Positions 48,814-59,123 of a DNA stretch of 64,000 nt are shown here, one piece after another (positions within the stretch are counted from its first letter, which is position 1; each line of letters begins with the position of its first letter). This DNA is from JAAFIP01 sp043747295 (GTDB lineage Bacteria; Pseudomonadota; Gammaproteobacteria; Burkholderiales; Burkholderiaceae_C): assembly GCA_043747295.1 (NCBI GenBank), contig JAYTPK010000052.1, positions 1 to 64,000 of the forward strand, in the 5' to 3' direction. The position numbers and the translations under genes were made by a program. The notes beneath the pieces were generated by a model that was given only the letters and a program-made list of their open reading frames with translations, ran no database searches and was not told where the DNA came from.

Positions 48814-50400
48814 CTATTTTCTGCGTACTACCGCTACACCAGTGATGGCGGTGCCGCCGTTGGCAAGCGCTAAGCCAAACAAGTCAGCTGGGCGAATAGC
48901 GTACTGAAACCCTGCTTCAGTGGCACCTGGCCCTGCAAAGCTGCCGCGTACAAAAGTGCTGCAAAACGGGTTGCAGGTGGTGCTGCCAGCCGGGCCACTA
49001 TAGGAAGTGGGTAGGTTATTGGCTGAAAAAGAGCCGCTGGCACCGGTGCGCAGGTTAAGCTCAGAATTGGTGGTGTTTGCAGCGCCGCCTGTGGTGTTCA
49101 CCGCATACGTTGTGCCTTGGCCCTTCACGTCAAAGCCTAGGCCAATTTTGCGCTGGGTAAAGTCAGCCACAAAATAGCGCAGGTTCATGGTGCCAATAAA
49201 GCTGCCGTCCAGAGATGTGGGCTGGGTAGCGCCCACAGCGTCGTAGCTGAACACCCCAGCAGTGGGTACATTGGTGGCAGGCAGGCCCACCACATAATGG
49301 TAGCTTTGGTTGCCAGTGAGCTGCACTTGCACCGAGGGGCTGCCGTCTAGCTGTTGCGGCGGTATGGTGACCACGCCATTGCTCCAGCGGCCCCACAGCA
49401 TGTACAAAGAGCGGTCGCGTTCGGCCACCTGCGCGGCGTTAGCAGAGCGCGGGCCCGTTGCGTCACCACGGTAAATTTCGTAGGTGGAGTTGCCTGATTT
49501 GATGGCAATACGGTACGGGTCGCCTTCGCGCGAGAGTTCAAACTTGCCTAACGATGCGTTGTCAATCGGTGCGCCGTTTTGTAGGTACACCGTAACATAG
49601 TCAAAACCGCCAGGCGCTGGAGACGGGCCGTTGCTGTCTACCACTACGCTACCTACGTTTAGCAAGGTAACTTCTGAGCCAGTTGCATCACGCTCACGTG
49701 TGATAAAAATCCTATTGCCACGCGCAAAATTAAAATCATCCAGCAACTGGGCCTGTGAGTTGCTATCGCTCATGCCAGGGCGCACAGCAATCAGCTTAGG
49801 CGCTAACCCATCGGCGCCTACAAAACCGACGCGCCCAGCGGGCACATCAATAGACTGTTTACCTTCTTTGTCAAACAATATAAAAGCACCTTCGGATGTA
49901 GCAATGGAGGTGCCTGCCGCATCGGTGCTGATCTTGCCAGCAGTGCCGCGAATGCCAATGGTGGCGGTGGCGGTTTGCAATTTATAGGCTTTCTTATTGG
50001 TTTTACCAATTAAGCCCGACACCGTGCGCAGCGTGCCGCGCAAAAAATCAAAAAGCAAATTCTCACTGCCATCGGCACGGCCGTTGTAGGTGTAGTTGCT
50101 GATTTTGAATTCAGAATTAGCCTCTAGCGCCACCATGCTGGTGTCGGTGAATTTAATTTGTACATTGCTGGCGCCAGCCGTGCTGATGGTATCGCCCTCG
50201 GCCACAGTAGAGCCTTTTTGCACTGGGGCACTGCTACCGCTGGGTTTTTTAATTAGCGCATTGCCGCTGACAAATTCAATTCGTCCAGCCACGGCGGGGC
50301 TAGCCGGGTTGGCGGTGGTTTGCGCATGGGCTAGGGTGCTCATCACTATGAACCCTAGGCAAGCTAGCGTTTGGCTGATGAGAATAGTGATGGTTTTCAT
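48814..50400 (-). CDS. FecR-domain exported protein
   Basis: A 528-residue protein with signal peptide ending A-H-A-Q. A FecR domain covers residues about 38-190: G-S-T-V-A-E-G-D-T-I-S-T, V-Q-I-K-F-T-D-T-S-M-V-A-L, and L-R-T-V-S-G-L-I-G-K with T-A-T-A-T-I-G-I-R-G-T. The long C-terminal part, with repeated short beta segments and a single C-x-P-F-C, is not recognised and may face the outer membrane. It lies 22 bp downstream of the TPR/beta-barrel gene on the same strand. Such pairs are usually predicted surface assembly or sensing systems, here without an adjacent signalling partner. Confidence 0.82.
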   Translation of the reverse strand: MKTITILISQTLACLGFIVMSTLAHAQTTANPASPAVAGRIEFVSGNALIKKPSGSSAPVQKGSTVAEGDTISTAGASNVQIKFTDTSMVALEANSEFKISNYTYNGRADGSENLLFDFLRGTLRTVSGLIGKTNKKAYKLQTATATIGIRGTAGKISTDAAGTSIATSEGAFILFDKEGKQSIDVPAGRVGFVGADGLAPKLIAVRPGMSDSNSQAQLLDDFNFARGNRIFITRERDATGSEVTLLNVGSVVVDSNGPSPAPGGFDYVTVYLQNGAPIDNASLGKFELSREGDPYRIAIKSGNSTYEIYRGDATGPRSANAAQVAERDRSLYMLWGRWSNGVVTIPPQQLDGSPSVQVQLTGNQSYHYVVGLPATNVPTAGVFSYDAVGATQPTSLDGSFIGTMNLRYFVADFTQRKIGLGFDVKGQGTTYAVNTTGGAANTTNSELNLRTGASGSFSANNLPTSYSGPAGSTTCNPFCSTFVRGSFAGPGATEAGFQYAIRPADLFGLALANGGTAITGVAVVRRK

Positions 50401-50422
50401 CGCTGTCCTTTGGGTAAAAATA

Positions 50423-51859
50423 TCAATACAAGCTGCGTAGGCTCAACGACACTTGTGTGCGCTGGCTGTCGTAGCTGGCTAAGTTCGATTGGTTGCGGCC
50501 TAGTTGCACTGCAGGAACCAGCACGAGGCTGTCTTTTTTCAATTGCACTTCGGTAAATAGGGTGATGTCGCGCTGCATGTCGCGGCGCTGCTGCAGTAGC
50601 AAGAAGTCTTCTGCCTGATGCCTGCGTCGCTCCAGACTGAGGCTTAAACCTACGTTATGCCCTGCGCCGATGGGTTGGCGCAAATCTACTTTAAAGCCAG
50701 CACTGGTGTAGGCTAAGTCTTGCGCTGTGGCGTCGTCAATACGCTCGCGGGTAGAAAACAGGTTGAGGTTCCAGCCCACTTGCGGTGCGAAAGTGCCTAG
50801 GCCTTTACCGTAAGCCGTTACACCCATCGTTTGGCGCCTAGCATCCCGAAAATCTGCTTGTAAGTCATCTAGCTTGGTGCGCTGCACATAGGCGCTTGCG
50901 CCTTGAACGGGTGGGCTGCTTTGCGCAGCCGCCCAACGCGCCACCAGCAGTACGCCCTGCGTATCTTTAGACGGCTTGCCGTCCGCCCACTGACGCTGTG
51001 CTTCTAGCTCGGCTTGCAGTGCCCACTGCGGGCTAAGGCCCAGCGTGGGGCCAGTGCGCAGCTGCGCTAGGCTGTAGTCAAAATTATGTTCGCTGGTGTA
51101 GCTGCGGTGGGCCAGCTGGCCTGCTACCTGCCACGACCAGCGCTCGTTAATGGCTGCGCGGTAGGCGGCGTTAACCGATGGCTCTAAATACCAGGACGCG
51201 CGGGGCTGCTCGGTTAGCAAATTAATCCCGCCAAACAGCGGCACAAAGACAGTACGGTCGCGTGGTGCAGTATTAAGATTGCTGTCGTGGCCTGTGGCCA
51301 TTGACAGCTGCACATAACTGGGCTTGTTGGCTAAGCGCTGGTTTTCTGCATCGCGTGCAATGGCTTCTTGGCCCGGTGAGGGTGCCGTTGATACAGCTGT
51401 ACTGTTTTGGGGCTGTGCGCGCCGCTGCAACTGGGCTAAGTTGAATTGTGCGCTGGCAGGTACGGCATCAGTGCGAACGCTTTTTAATAATTCGTCTGCG
51501 CTGGCAGACTCACCCGACAGCACATAAGCGCGGGCCAGCTCAGCGCGTGCAATGGCGTCACCCGGCTGCAGCGCTAATGCGCGTTGCAGATAAATAATGC
51601 CTCGGTCAATTTGGCCAATGTCTGTGTAGCCCACGCCAGCTAACAGTGCAAAGGCAAACTGGCTACCGTATTCTTCCTCAAACGGTGCAATCAAGTTAAG
51701 CGCGTCTTGCGCTTTGTTTTTTAGCAGTAATTCGCTGGCCTGGTCTTGTACCTGCGCAGGCAGCGCCCAGGCCGATGCAGCCGTTAAAAAACTAACAACT
51801 AATGCCGCGCATTGGGGCCATAGACGTGCTGAGGTAGCGGTGAACAATAAGTTGGGCAT
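50423..51859 (-). CDS. TPR-containing outer-membrane beta-barrel protein
   Basis: A 478-residue exported protein (cleavage near A-W-A-L-P-A). Residues about 35-150 form tetratricopeptide-like helices, including R-G-I-I-Y-L-Q-R-A-L-A-L-Q-P-G-D-A-I-A-R. Residues about 180-478 alternate hydrophobic and polar with aromatic ends of strands, and the final residue is Tyr (L-S-L-R-S-L-Y), as expected for a barrel recognised by BamA. This architecture resembles DUF560/Slam-like surface-protein exporters. It sits just ahead of the FecR-domain gene. Confidence 0.78.
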   Translation of the reverse strand: MPNLLFTATSARLWPQCAALVVSFLTAASAWALPAQVQDQASELLLKNKAQDALNLIAPFEEEYGSQFAFALLAGVGYTDIGQIDRGIIYLQRALALQPGDAIARAELARAYVLSGESASADELLKSVRTDAVPASAQFNLAQLQRRAQPQNSTAVSTAPSPGQEAIARDAENQRLANKPSYVQLSMATGHDSNLNTAPRDRTVFVPLFGGINLLTEQPRASWYLEPSVNAAYRAAINERWSWQVAGQLAHRSYTSEHNFDYSLAQLRTGPTLGLSPQWALQAELEAQRQWADGKPSKDTQGVLLVARWAAAQSSPPVQGASAYVQRTKLDDLQADFRDARRQTMGVTAYGKGLGTFAPQVGWNLNLFSTRERIDDATAQDLAYTSAGFKVDLRQPIGAGHNVGLSLSLERRRHQAEDFLLLQQRRDMQRDITLFTEVQLKKDSLVLVPAVQLGRNQSNLASYDSQRTQVSLSLRSLY

Positions 51860-52037
51860 ATGCAGTGTTGGTGTGTGTAAGTGTTGCTAAGTATTACCTA
51901 GCAAGACTAATACTAAACCCTTAAGCCTAACTGTAATGGTGCTTGGCAGCAAACAGCGTCAACCCTACACGTTGTAGAACGCGTCTTTGTGCAAAATGTT
52001 GCACTTTTGCTAATTCAGTGCAGGCATAGCTGACATG

Positions 52038-53210
52038 TTACCTGCGAAGCGTTAAGGATTGCATCAATGCGCGGCTGCCAAAAGTCCATGGCGCAATCTG
52101 GTCGCAGGTGTTAACCCGGTTGCTCAACTGGCCTAGCAGCGGCGTGCTCACCGTCACCTCGTCGCCCACCGAATGGGTAAAACCTTGGCCCGGCGGCTTG
52201 CCGGGCATAGGCCGGTCTTGCGTAGGGGCAAACATGGTGCCCAAAAACAGCATAAAACCGTCAGGGTATTGGTGGCAAGCGTTGAGGGTTTGCGCCACCA
52301 GGTCAAGCGGGTCGCGGCTGATTTGGCTTAGCGCGCTGATGCCTTGCATGACAAAGCCGTCTTGGCCAGTGACGTTCAGGCTAATGCAGCACTGGCGAAC
52401 ATCGTCTAACGTGAAATGCTCGTTAAACAAACGTATGAACGGCCCAATGGCGCACGATGCGTTGTTGTCTTTGGCTTTGCCCAGCAGCAGGGCGCTGCGG
52501 CCTTCTATATCGCGCAGGTTCACATCGTTGCCCAACGCTGCGCCGTGCACCACTCCGCTGGGCGACACGGCCAACACAATCTCAGGCTCGGGGTTGTTCC
52601 ACTGGCTTTCGGGGTGAATGCCTATTTGCGCGCCATAGCCTACAGCGCTCATGGCCTGCGATTTGGTAAAAATTTCAGCGTCTTTGCCAATGCCCACTTC
52701 AAGGTACTGGCTCCACAGGCCCAGCCCCATGAGCACGGCTTTAACTTCCATGGCTTTGGCAGACCCGGGCACTACGGCACGCAAGTTATCGCCCACCACT
52801 TTGGCAATGCTGGCGCGCGCCGCCTGCGCACGCGATGCGTCGCCCCGCGCTTGCTCTTCAATCACGCGCTCTAGCATGCTGGCCACAAAGGTAACGCCTG
52901 CAGCTTTGATGGGCTGCAAGTCGCACGGGGCTAAAAAATGCGGCTGCGCAGGGTCGCGTGTTAGCTCATCGCTGTTGGCTAATACAGCATTGGTATTGCC
53001 AAGCTGGGGCAACGTTGGCAGGGCCTGCTGCACAACGCGTGCAGGCTCTGGCAGCGCTAGCAAATCGGCGCTGGTGAGCGCAACTTTGGACAAGTCCAAC
53101 ACAGCCTGCGGTGTGACTGCGCACAGCACTGGCCCAGTGCCTGGCATCCACACGCGGCCTACTAGTAGTGCACGGTGCGCATCAACAGGTAAAACGCTTT
53201 GATGTGTCAT
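52038..53210 (-). CDS. Fumarylacetoacetate-hydrolase-family protein
   Basis: A 390-residue FAH-fold enzyme. Metal-binding blocks: N-N-P-E-P-E-I-V-L near residue 206 (Glu ligands) and N-D-V-N-L-R-D-I-E-G-R near residue 228 (Asp ligand), followed by L-L-L-G-K-A-K-D-N-N-A-S. The C-terminal F-T-H-S-V-G-D-E-V-T-V-S is typical. FAH-fold enzymes cleave or dehydrate carbonyl acids. The adjacent DapA-family gene suggests a sugar-acid route (for example 2-keto-3-deoxy acids, with the FAH as dehydratase or hydrolase), but the substrate is inference. Confidence 0.85.
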   Translation of the reverse strand: MTHQSVLPVDAHRALLVGRVWMPGTGPVLCAVTPQAVLDLSKVALTSADLLALPEPARVVQQALPTLPQLGNTNAVLANSDELTRDPAQPHFLAPCDLQPIKAAGVTFVASMLERVIEEQARGDASRAQAARASIAKVVGDNLRAVVPGSAKAMEVKAVLMGLGLWSQYLEVGIGKDAEIFTKSQAMSAVGYGAQIGIHPESQWNNPEPEIVLAVSPSGVVHGAALGNDVNLRDIEGRSALLLGKAKDNNASCAIGPFIRLFNEHFTLDDVRQCCISLNVTGQDGFVMQGISALSQISRDPLDLVAQTLNACHQYPDGFMLFLGTMFAPTQDRPMPGKPPGQGFTHSVGDEVTVSTPLLGQLSNRVNTCDQIAPWTFGSRALMQSLTLRR

Positions 53211-53260
53211 GCGTAGTGCTCCGAAATGTGGTTTTTAGTGATTTTAGTAATGAAAACAGC

Positions 53261-53309
53261 TTGTAGTCCAAGTATTTGTTACTCAAGCAGCTATCAAATT
53301 AATAGTAAT
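53261..53309 (+). repeat. Interspersed AT-rich element, copy 11
   Basis: Between the DapA-family stop (22 bp) and the FAH start. Contains the most consensus-like centre, TTACTCAAGCAGCTAT. Confidence 0.92.
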
Positions 53310-53330
53310 GCCTGCGAGGCTAAGCGCAGG

Positions 53331-54251
53331 TTAAACGCTAGCAAGCAAGTGCCCAATGGCGCGATAGGCAGTGCGCACAGCATGCTGCTCAGCGCCGGTG
53401 AGCTTGCACAATGGGCTGCGCACCTGCAGCCAAGCGTCCTCTCCAGTTTGTTCCGCCAGCATGGTTTTGTACACGGTGACAAAGTTCATGCCCGGCTGCA
53501 CGCTCAGGACGGCCAGCAAGCTGTTCATCAACTGCGTGTCGTCTGCAGACACTGCAGCAGGCGCGTCAATCACGCGGCGCAGCAGGCGTGGGGCGATGTT
53601 GGCCAGGCCATTGATCGACCCGCTGCCGCCCACTAACATAGTGGGTGCAATATGCGGCTCGGTGCCCACCAAGATAGACAGTTGGGGGAACGCGCGCGCC
53701 AGTGCCTGCGCTTGGGCCAAGTCCCCACTGCTGTCTTTGATGCCGATGATTTGGCCCGGATGGCGGCTCACGAGTTCAGCAACGGCGCTGTGGCTAAAGC
53801 CATAGGTGCTCATGGCCGGAAAGTGGTACAGCACCAGTTTAAGCGCATCGTCGTCAATACCGCGCACGGCTTGGCTAACAGCATCAACCACGCCTGTATC
53901 ACGGGGTTGGTTAAAGTAAAACGGTGGCATCATCATTTGGCGGTGCACGCCATGGGTGCTGGCGTGGCGGCCCAGTTCGATCACATCGCCCAGCGCCAGC
54001 GCGGTAATGGTGACGATGATCTGGCTAGGCTGCACGCCGCTGGCCATCAGCGCGTCCAGGCAGGCTTTGCGCTCTGCTACGGTAAACGCAGGGCCTTCGC
54101 CAGTGGTGCCAAACAGCGTTACACCGTCGCTGCCCGCAGCCAGCATGCGCTGCGCATGGGCAACAGCGCGCGGCGTGTCTATCGACTGGTCAGCGTGAAC
54201 GGGAATCAACAAGGCGGGCCACAGGCCGTAGATAGCAGTAGATGAGGACAA
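53331..54251 (-). CDS. DapA/NanA-family aldolase or dehydratase
   Basis: 306 residues from TTG at 54251, which is preceded by AAGGAA and gives the usual family length; an ATG 31 codons upstream lacks support. TIM-barrel class I aldolase. Pyruvate/carboxylate-binding G-T-T-G-E-G-P near residue 50, the catalytic tyrosine in L-Y-H-F-P near residue 135 and the Schiff-base lysine in I-G-I-K-D-S-S-G-D near residue 165. It precedes the FAH-family gene on the same strand, suggesting a shared 2-keto-acid pathway. Genuine lysine-pathway DapA is less likely in this context. Confidence 0.85.
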   Translation of the reverse strand: MSSSTAIYGLWPALLIPVHADQSIDTPRAVAHAQRMLAAGSDGVTLFGTTGEGPAFTVAERKACLDALMASGVQPSQIIVTITALALGDVIELGRHASTHGVHRQMMMPPFYFNQPRDTGVVDAVSQAVRGIDDDALKLVLYHFPAMSTYGFSHSAVAELVSRHPGQIIGIKDSSGDLAQAQALARAFPQLSILVGTEPHIAPTMLVGGSGSINGLANIAPRLLRRVIDAPAAVSADDTQLMNSLLAVLSVQPGMNFVTVYKTMLAEQTGEDAWLQVRSPLCKLTGAEQHAVRTAYRAIGHLLASV

Positions 54252-54351
54252 AACGATTCCTTGATGGTGCCTGCCACTCAACCTAGGCGCTCTGGCAAAG
54301 TTGGGCGGCAATGTGCGGTGTTTAAACCCCAAGTTTAGAATCAAATAGGCT

Positions 54352-54398
54352 CATAGTCCAAGTATTTATTGCTCAAGCAGCTATGCAATTTATAGTGG
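54352..54398 (+). repeat. Interspersed AT-rich element, copy 12
   Basis: Lies in the upstream region of the DapA-family gene and just beyond the terminator of the NHL gene. Confidence 0.9.
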
Positions 54399-54404
54399 AT
54401 AGGA

Positions 54405-54442
54405 CGAAAAAAACCCGCTGACCAAATGGCCAGCGGGCTTTG
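54405..54442 (-). terminator. Rho-independent terminator after NHL lipoprotein gene
   Basis: On the minus strand, AGCCCGCTGG-CCATTTGG-TCAGCGGGTT can form a stem, followed by seven T. Confidence 0.8.
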
Positions 54443-54466
54443 CAAGGGGTAAAGCGTGAAAGTTAT

Positions 54467-56557
54467 TTATTTGTTAACAGAGACTTTTAAGATGACCGAT
54501 TCATTGTAGTCAGTCACCACAAACACTAAGGTGCTAGTGTTTTCACTTAGCAAAGCAATCTTGCCGATACTGTTAAACGATGGGTTCACGTTGCCGGTGC
54601 GCACAACGCTAAAACCATCGCTGGGCGCAGCCACCAGGGTAGTAGTAACACCAGCAGGTGTTATTTTGGTAATCGCTTGTTCACTGGCGCAGTACAAATT
54701 ATTTGCAGCGTCAATGGTCATTGACCCATAGCAGATCGCGTTGTTACCGGTGGTGACGACCACACCCGCAGGCGTAACTTGGCGAATGCCATTGCTGTCA
54801 GCCACAATAAGGTTGTTCTGGCTGTCCAGCACCATGCTATTAACATTATCAAACTGCGCTGCGGTCCCCGTACCATCAGCGATGCCATCAGTACCGTTAC
54901 CTGCCAGGGTAGTTACTACACCTGCCGCGCTTATTTTGCGAATAGTGTTTCGATTACTATCAACTACATACACTGTGCCATCATCGGCCGCTGCAATTGC
55001 GTCGGGGTATTCAAATCGCGCTGCTGTGCCTGCACCATTGATCACGCCTGTTTCGGTGTTGGACCCAGCAACGACAGTGGACACTCCAGCAGCACTGAAT
55101 TTCAATACTTGGCCATCGGTGGTGTAGTAGGTGTCGCCATTGCGGCTAGCGGTCATAGCGATCAAAGACCCACCGATCACCACATCTTGTGAACTGACGA
55201 CATTACCTGGTGTGATGCGTCGAAATTTATTGGAATCTGCCCCAACAATAGATTTATCCGGCAGTACTGCTATGGACAGAGGGCTTCCGTTAAAACGTGC
55301 AACTGTGCCAGTTCCGTCTGTTGAACCGTATTGCGCCGCACTGCCCGCTAAAGTGGCTACTACGCCAGCTTTCAGTGTGTCTATTTTGCTGCCTGAGCGA
55401 GCAGCGATAGCTACAGTTCCGTCGGCGGCTATCGCCAGTGATTGTGGAGAGTTGTAGGAAATGACCTGGCTGACCGTGCCAGCGGGCGTCACAGAACGGA
55501 TGTTGCCATAAAAAGATTCTGCAACAAGTAAGTTATTGTCTGCAGTCATGCGAATATCTTGCGGCTGTAAAAATCTTGCAGCTGTAGGGCCGCCGTTGAT
55601 GTTGCCAGATGTCTTGGTGGTGCTGCCTGCAAAGTGCGACACCACATTGTCAGCCAGATTAATCACGCGTATACGATTGTTATAAGTATCAGACACATAA
55701 AGTTTATTGCCATCATTGCTCAATGCCAAGCCTGACGGGTTATTAAAACTAGCGGCTGTACCTGTGCCGTCTAAGTTGCCATATGTGGGCGTTACGCTTC
55801 CCAGCGTGCCAGCTAGGGTGGTGACTACGCCCATGGGCGATACTTTGCGTATGCTAGAGGTATATTGATTGATAAAATAAATCGTACCATCACTGGCCAA
55901 AGTAAGCGCTAAGGGGCCACCCAATTTTGCCGCCGTGCCTGTGCCATCTAAATTTGCATAAGCGGTATAGCTAGAGGTACCCGCGATAGCGGTCTTAGTG
56001 CCTGCCGCGTTCAGGCTGTAGATTCTAGAGGAATCTGAAAAAATAATGTCCCCGTTAGCCTTGGCTGCAATGCTCTGGGCACGGATATTGTCTCCACCGG
56101 GTACTACGCTGACCACGCCTGCAGGCGTGATGCGAAGGATTTTTCGGTTAGCGGTGTCGCTGGCCAGCAAGTTGCCGTTGGCCTCGAAAGCTAGGCTCTC
56201 GATGGAGTCAAATCGCGCAGCGCTGCCTGTCAAAGGGGCATACCCACGGCCACCCAGTGCGCCAGCGATGATGCTGATGTCCAATCCGGTGCCTGTAGTA
56301 GTCGAGGGCATAGTGCCGGTGCCGGTCACCGTACCAGTGCCTGTGCTGGTCACAGTGCCAGTTCCGGTGCCAGTAACGCTGCCTGTACCTGTACCCGTAC
56401 CTGTGCCTGTGTTTGACACGCTACCAGTACCTGTGCCGCCATTACCTGTGCCGCCATTACCTGCCCCAGCGTCGCCACCGCCACCGCCACCGCAAGCCAC
56501 TAAGGCTACAGTTAAAAATGCTGTGCTGAGGGAGCGCTTTAGAGTATAAAAAATCAT
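54467..56557 (-). CDS. NHL-repeat beta-propeller lipoprotein
   Basis: A 696-residue lipoprotein: signal V-A-L-V-A-C then six glycines. Residues about 30-95 are a Gly-Thr-rich low-complexity stalk (G-T-G-T-G-S-V-T and variants). The remainder repeats NHL-like blades with the pattern T-A-A-x-F-x-x-P-x-G-I/L-A, D-x-x-N-x-x-I-R-K/V, and V-V-T-T-L-A-G, giving probably two propellers. Such proteins bind protein or polysaccharide at the cell surface. The partner is unknown. Followed by a strong terminator. Confidence 0.85.
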   Translation of the reverse strand: MIFYTLKRSLSTAFLTVALVACGGGGGGDAGAGNGGTGNGGTGTGSVSNTGTGTGTGTGSVTGTGTGTVTSTGTGTVTGTGTMPSTTTGTGLDISIIAGALGGRGYAPLTGSAARFDSIESLAFEANGNLLASDTANRKILRITPAGVVSVVPGGDNIRAQSIAAKANGDIIFSDSSRIYSLNAAGTKTAIAGTSSYTAYANLDGTGTAAKLGGPLALTLASDGTIYFINQYTSSIRKVSPMGVVTTLAGTLGSVTPTYGNLDGTGTAASFNNPSGLALSNDGNKLYVSDTYNNRIRVINLADNVVSHFAGSTTKTSGNINGGPTAARFLQPQDIRMTADNNLLVAESFYGNIRSVTPAGTVSQVISYNSPQSLAIAADGTVAIAARSGSKIDTLKAGVVATLAGSAAQYGSTDGTGTVARFNGSPLSIAVLPDKSIVGADSNKFRRITPGNVVSSQDVVIGGSLIAMTASRNGDTYYTTDGQVLKFSAAGVSTVVAGSNTETGVINGAGTAARFEYPDAIAAADDGTVYVVDSNRNTIRKISAAGVVTTLAGNGTDGIADGTGTAAQFDNVNSMVLDSQNNLIVADSNGIRQVTPAGVVVTTGNNAICYGSMTIDAANNLYCASEQAITKITPAGVTTTLVAAPSDGFSVVRTGNVNPSFNSIGKIALLSENTSTLVFVVTDYNESVILKVSVNK

Positions 56558-56644
56558 AAGGTTGGCCTATTAAAGTTACCTTGTAATTGTTTCTTTTGTA
56601 TCTATTTGCGTCAATAGTCTAAATGGGTTAAGCCATAAGGCGCA

Positions 56645-56679
56645 TTAAAAAACCCGCTTACCTAAGGCAAGCGGGTTGG
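56645..56679 (-). terminator. Rho-independent terminator after gltA
   Basis: On the minus strand, AACCCGCTTGCC-TTAG-GTAAGCGGGTT forms a long stem (one C/A mismatch near the loop) followed by TTTTTT, about 40 bp after the gltA stop. Confidence 0.9.
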
Positions 56680-56717
56680 AGCTTAGAACCAGCAGCTATG
56701 CTTGCTGCGGTATGAGG

Positions 56718-58028
<1,311 letters not shown>

Positions 58029-58095
58029 GAAGCACCTTTACTATTTTTAGCTTTGCAATATTTAACTTGGGGCATGTTTCAGCGGATCTTTGTGC

Positions 58096-58410
58096 TCAGC
58101 GCTTTTGCGTTAAAAGGCTCAAGACAGCTTGAATATCGGGAGTGTCGAACTCAGGTTTGACTTGCGCTAACGTTTTACGGTTTAGATGCAAATCAAGAAG
58201 GTCATTGTCTGACAGATCCATTAGAGCATTCAAACTATTCGCTTGCCTGACGGTAAGCTGATTTTCAAATTTGTCAAAGAATCGCGCAATGAACAGGTCA
58301 TTTTCAAGCAAGCCCCGGCGCATGCGCCAGCGCAGCTTAGACAGCTCACGCATGCCCAGCAGGGCATCTAAGCCGTCGGGCGCGTCGATGCTGGCTACGA
58401 GGTCAGTCAT
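58096..58410 (-). CDS. sdhE: FAD assembly factor SdhE
   Basis: A 104-residue small helical protein that helps attach FAD covalently to SdhA. The diagnostic R-R-G-L-L-E-N-D (RGxxE) is at residues about 32-39, followed by F-F-D-K-F-E-N-Q-L. Its start overlaps the sdhB stop by one base, so the two are coupled. Confidence 0.95.
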   Translation of the reverse strand: MTDLVASIDAPDGLDALLGMRELSKLRWRMRRGLLENDLFIARFFDKFENQLTVRQANSLNALMDLSDNDLLDLHLNRKTLAQVKPEFDTPDIQAVLSLLTQKR

Positions 58411-59114
58411 TACACTGCTCTGAGCACCATCATCTCTTTGATCTTGCCAATTGCCTTGGTAGGGTTCAAACCTTTAGGGCACACGTCCACACAGTTCATG
58501 ATGGTGTGGCAGCGAAACAGGCGGTACGGGTCTTCCAGGTTGTCCAGGCGCTCGGCGGTGCCTTGGTCGCGGCTGTCGGCGATAAATCGGTAGGCTTGCA
58601 ACAGACCCGCAGGACCGACAAACTTGTCCGGGTTCCACCAAAAGCTGGGGCAGCTAGTGGAGCAGCTAGCGCACAAAATGCACTCGTACAAACCGTTTAA
58701 CTCGTCGCGCTCTTCGGGCGATTGCAAACGCTCTTTCTCGGGTGGGATGGTGTCGTTGATCAAGTACGGCTTGATCGAGTTGTACTGCTTGAAAAACTGC
58801 GTCATGTCGACGATCAAATCGCGAATGACTGGCAGGCCTGGCAGTGGCTTTAAGGTAATGTCGCCTTTGAGGGTGCGCATATTGGTCAAGCAGGCCAAAC
58901 CGTTTTTACCGTTGATGTTCATCGCGTCCGAGCCGCACACGCCTTCGCGGCAGCTGCGGCGAAAACTGATGCTGGGCACTTGTTCTTTCAACTTCATCAG
59001 CACGTCTAGCAACATCCGCTCAGTGCCGTCCAGCTCTATCTTGACGGTTTGCATGTACGGCTTGGCATCGGCATCAGGGTCGTAGCGGTAGATTTTGAAG
59101 GTGCGTGTTTCCAT
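58410..59114 (-). CDS. sdhB: Succinate dehydrogenase iron-sulfur subunit
   Basis: A 234-residue subunit carrying three clusters. The [2Fe-2S] motif is S-C-R-E-G-V-C-G-S-D near residue 55 with a later C-L. The [4Fe-4S] motif is C-I-L-C-A-S-C-S-T-S-C-P near residue 145. The [3Fe-4S] motif is C-H-T-I-M-N-C-V-D-V-C-P near residue 205. It links SdhA flavin to quinone at the membrane. Confidence 0.97.
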   Translation of the reverse strand: METRTFKIYRYDPDADAKPYMQTVKIELDGTERMLLDVLMKLKEQVPSISFRRSCREGVCGSDAMNINGKNGLACLTNMRTLKGDITLKPLPGLPVIRDLIVDMTQFFKQYNSIKPYLINDTIPPEKERLQSPEERDELNGLYECILCASCSTSCPSFWWNPDKFVGPAGLLQAYRFIADSRDQGTAERLDNLEDPYRLFRCHTIMNCVDVCPKGLNPTKAIGKIKEMMVLRAV

Positions 59115-59123
59115 GATTTTTCC

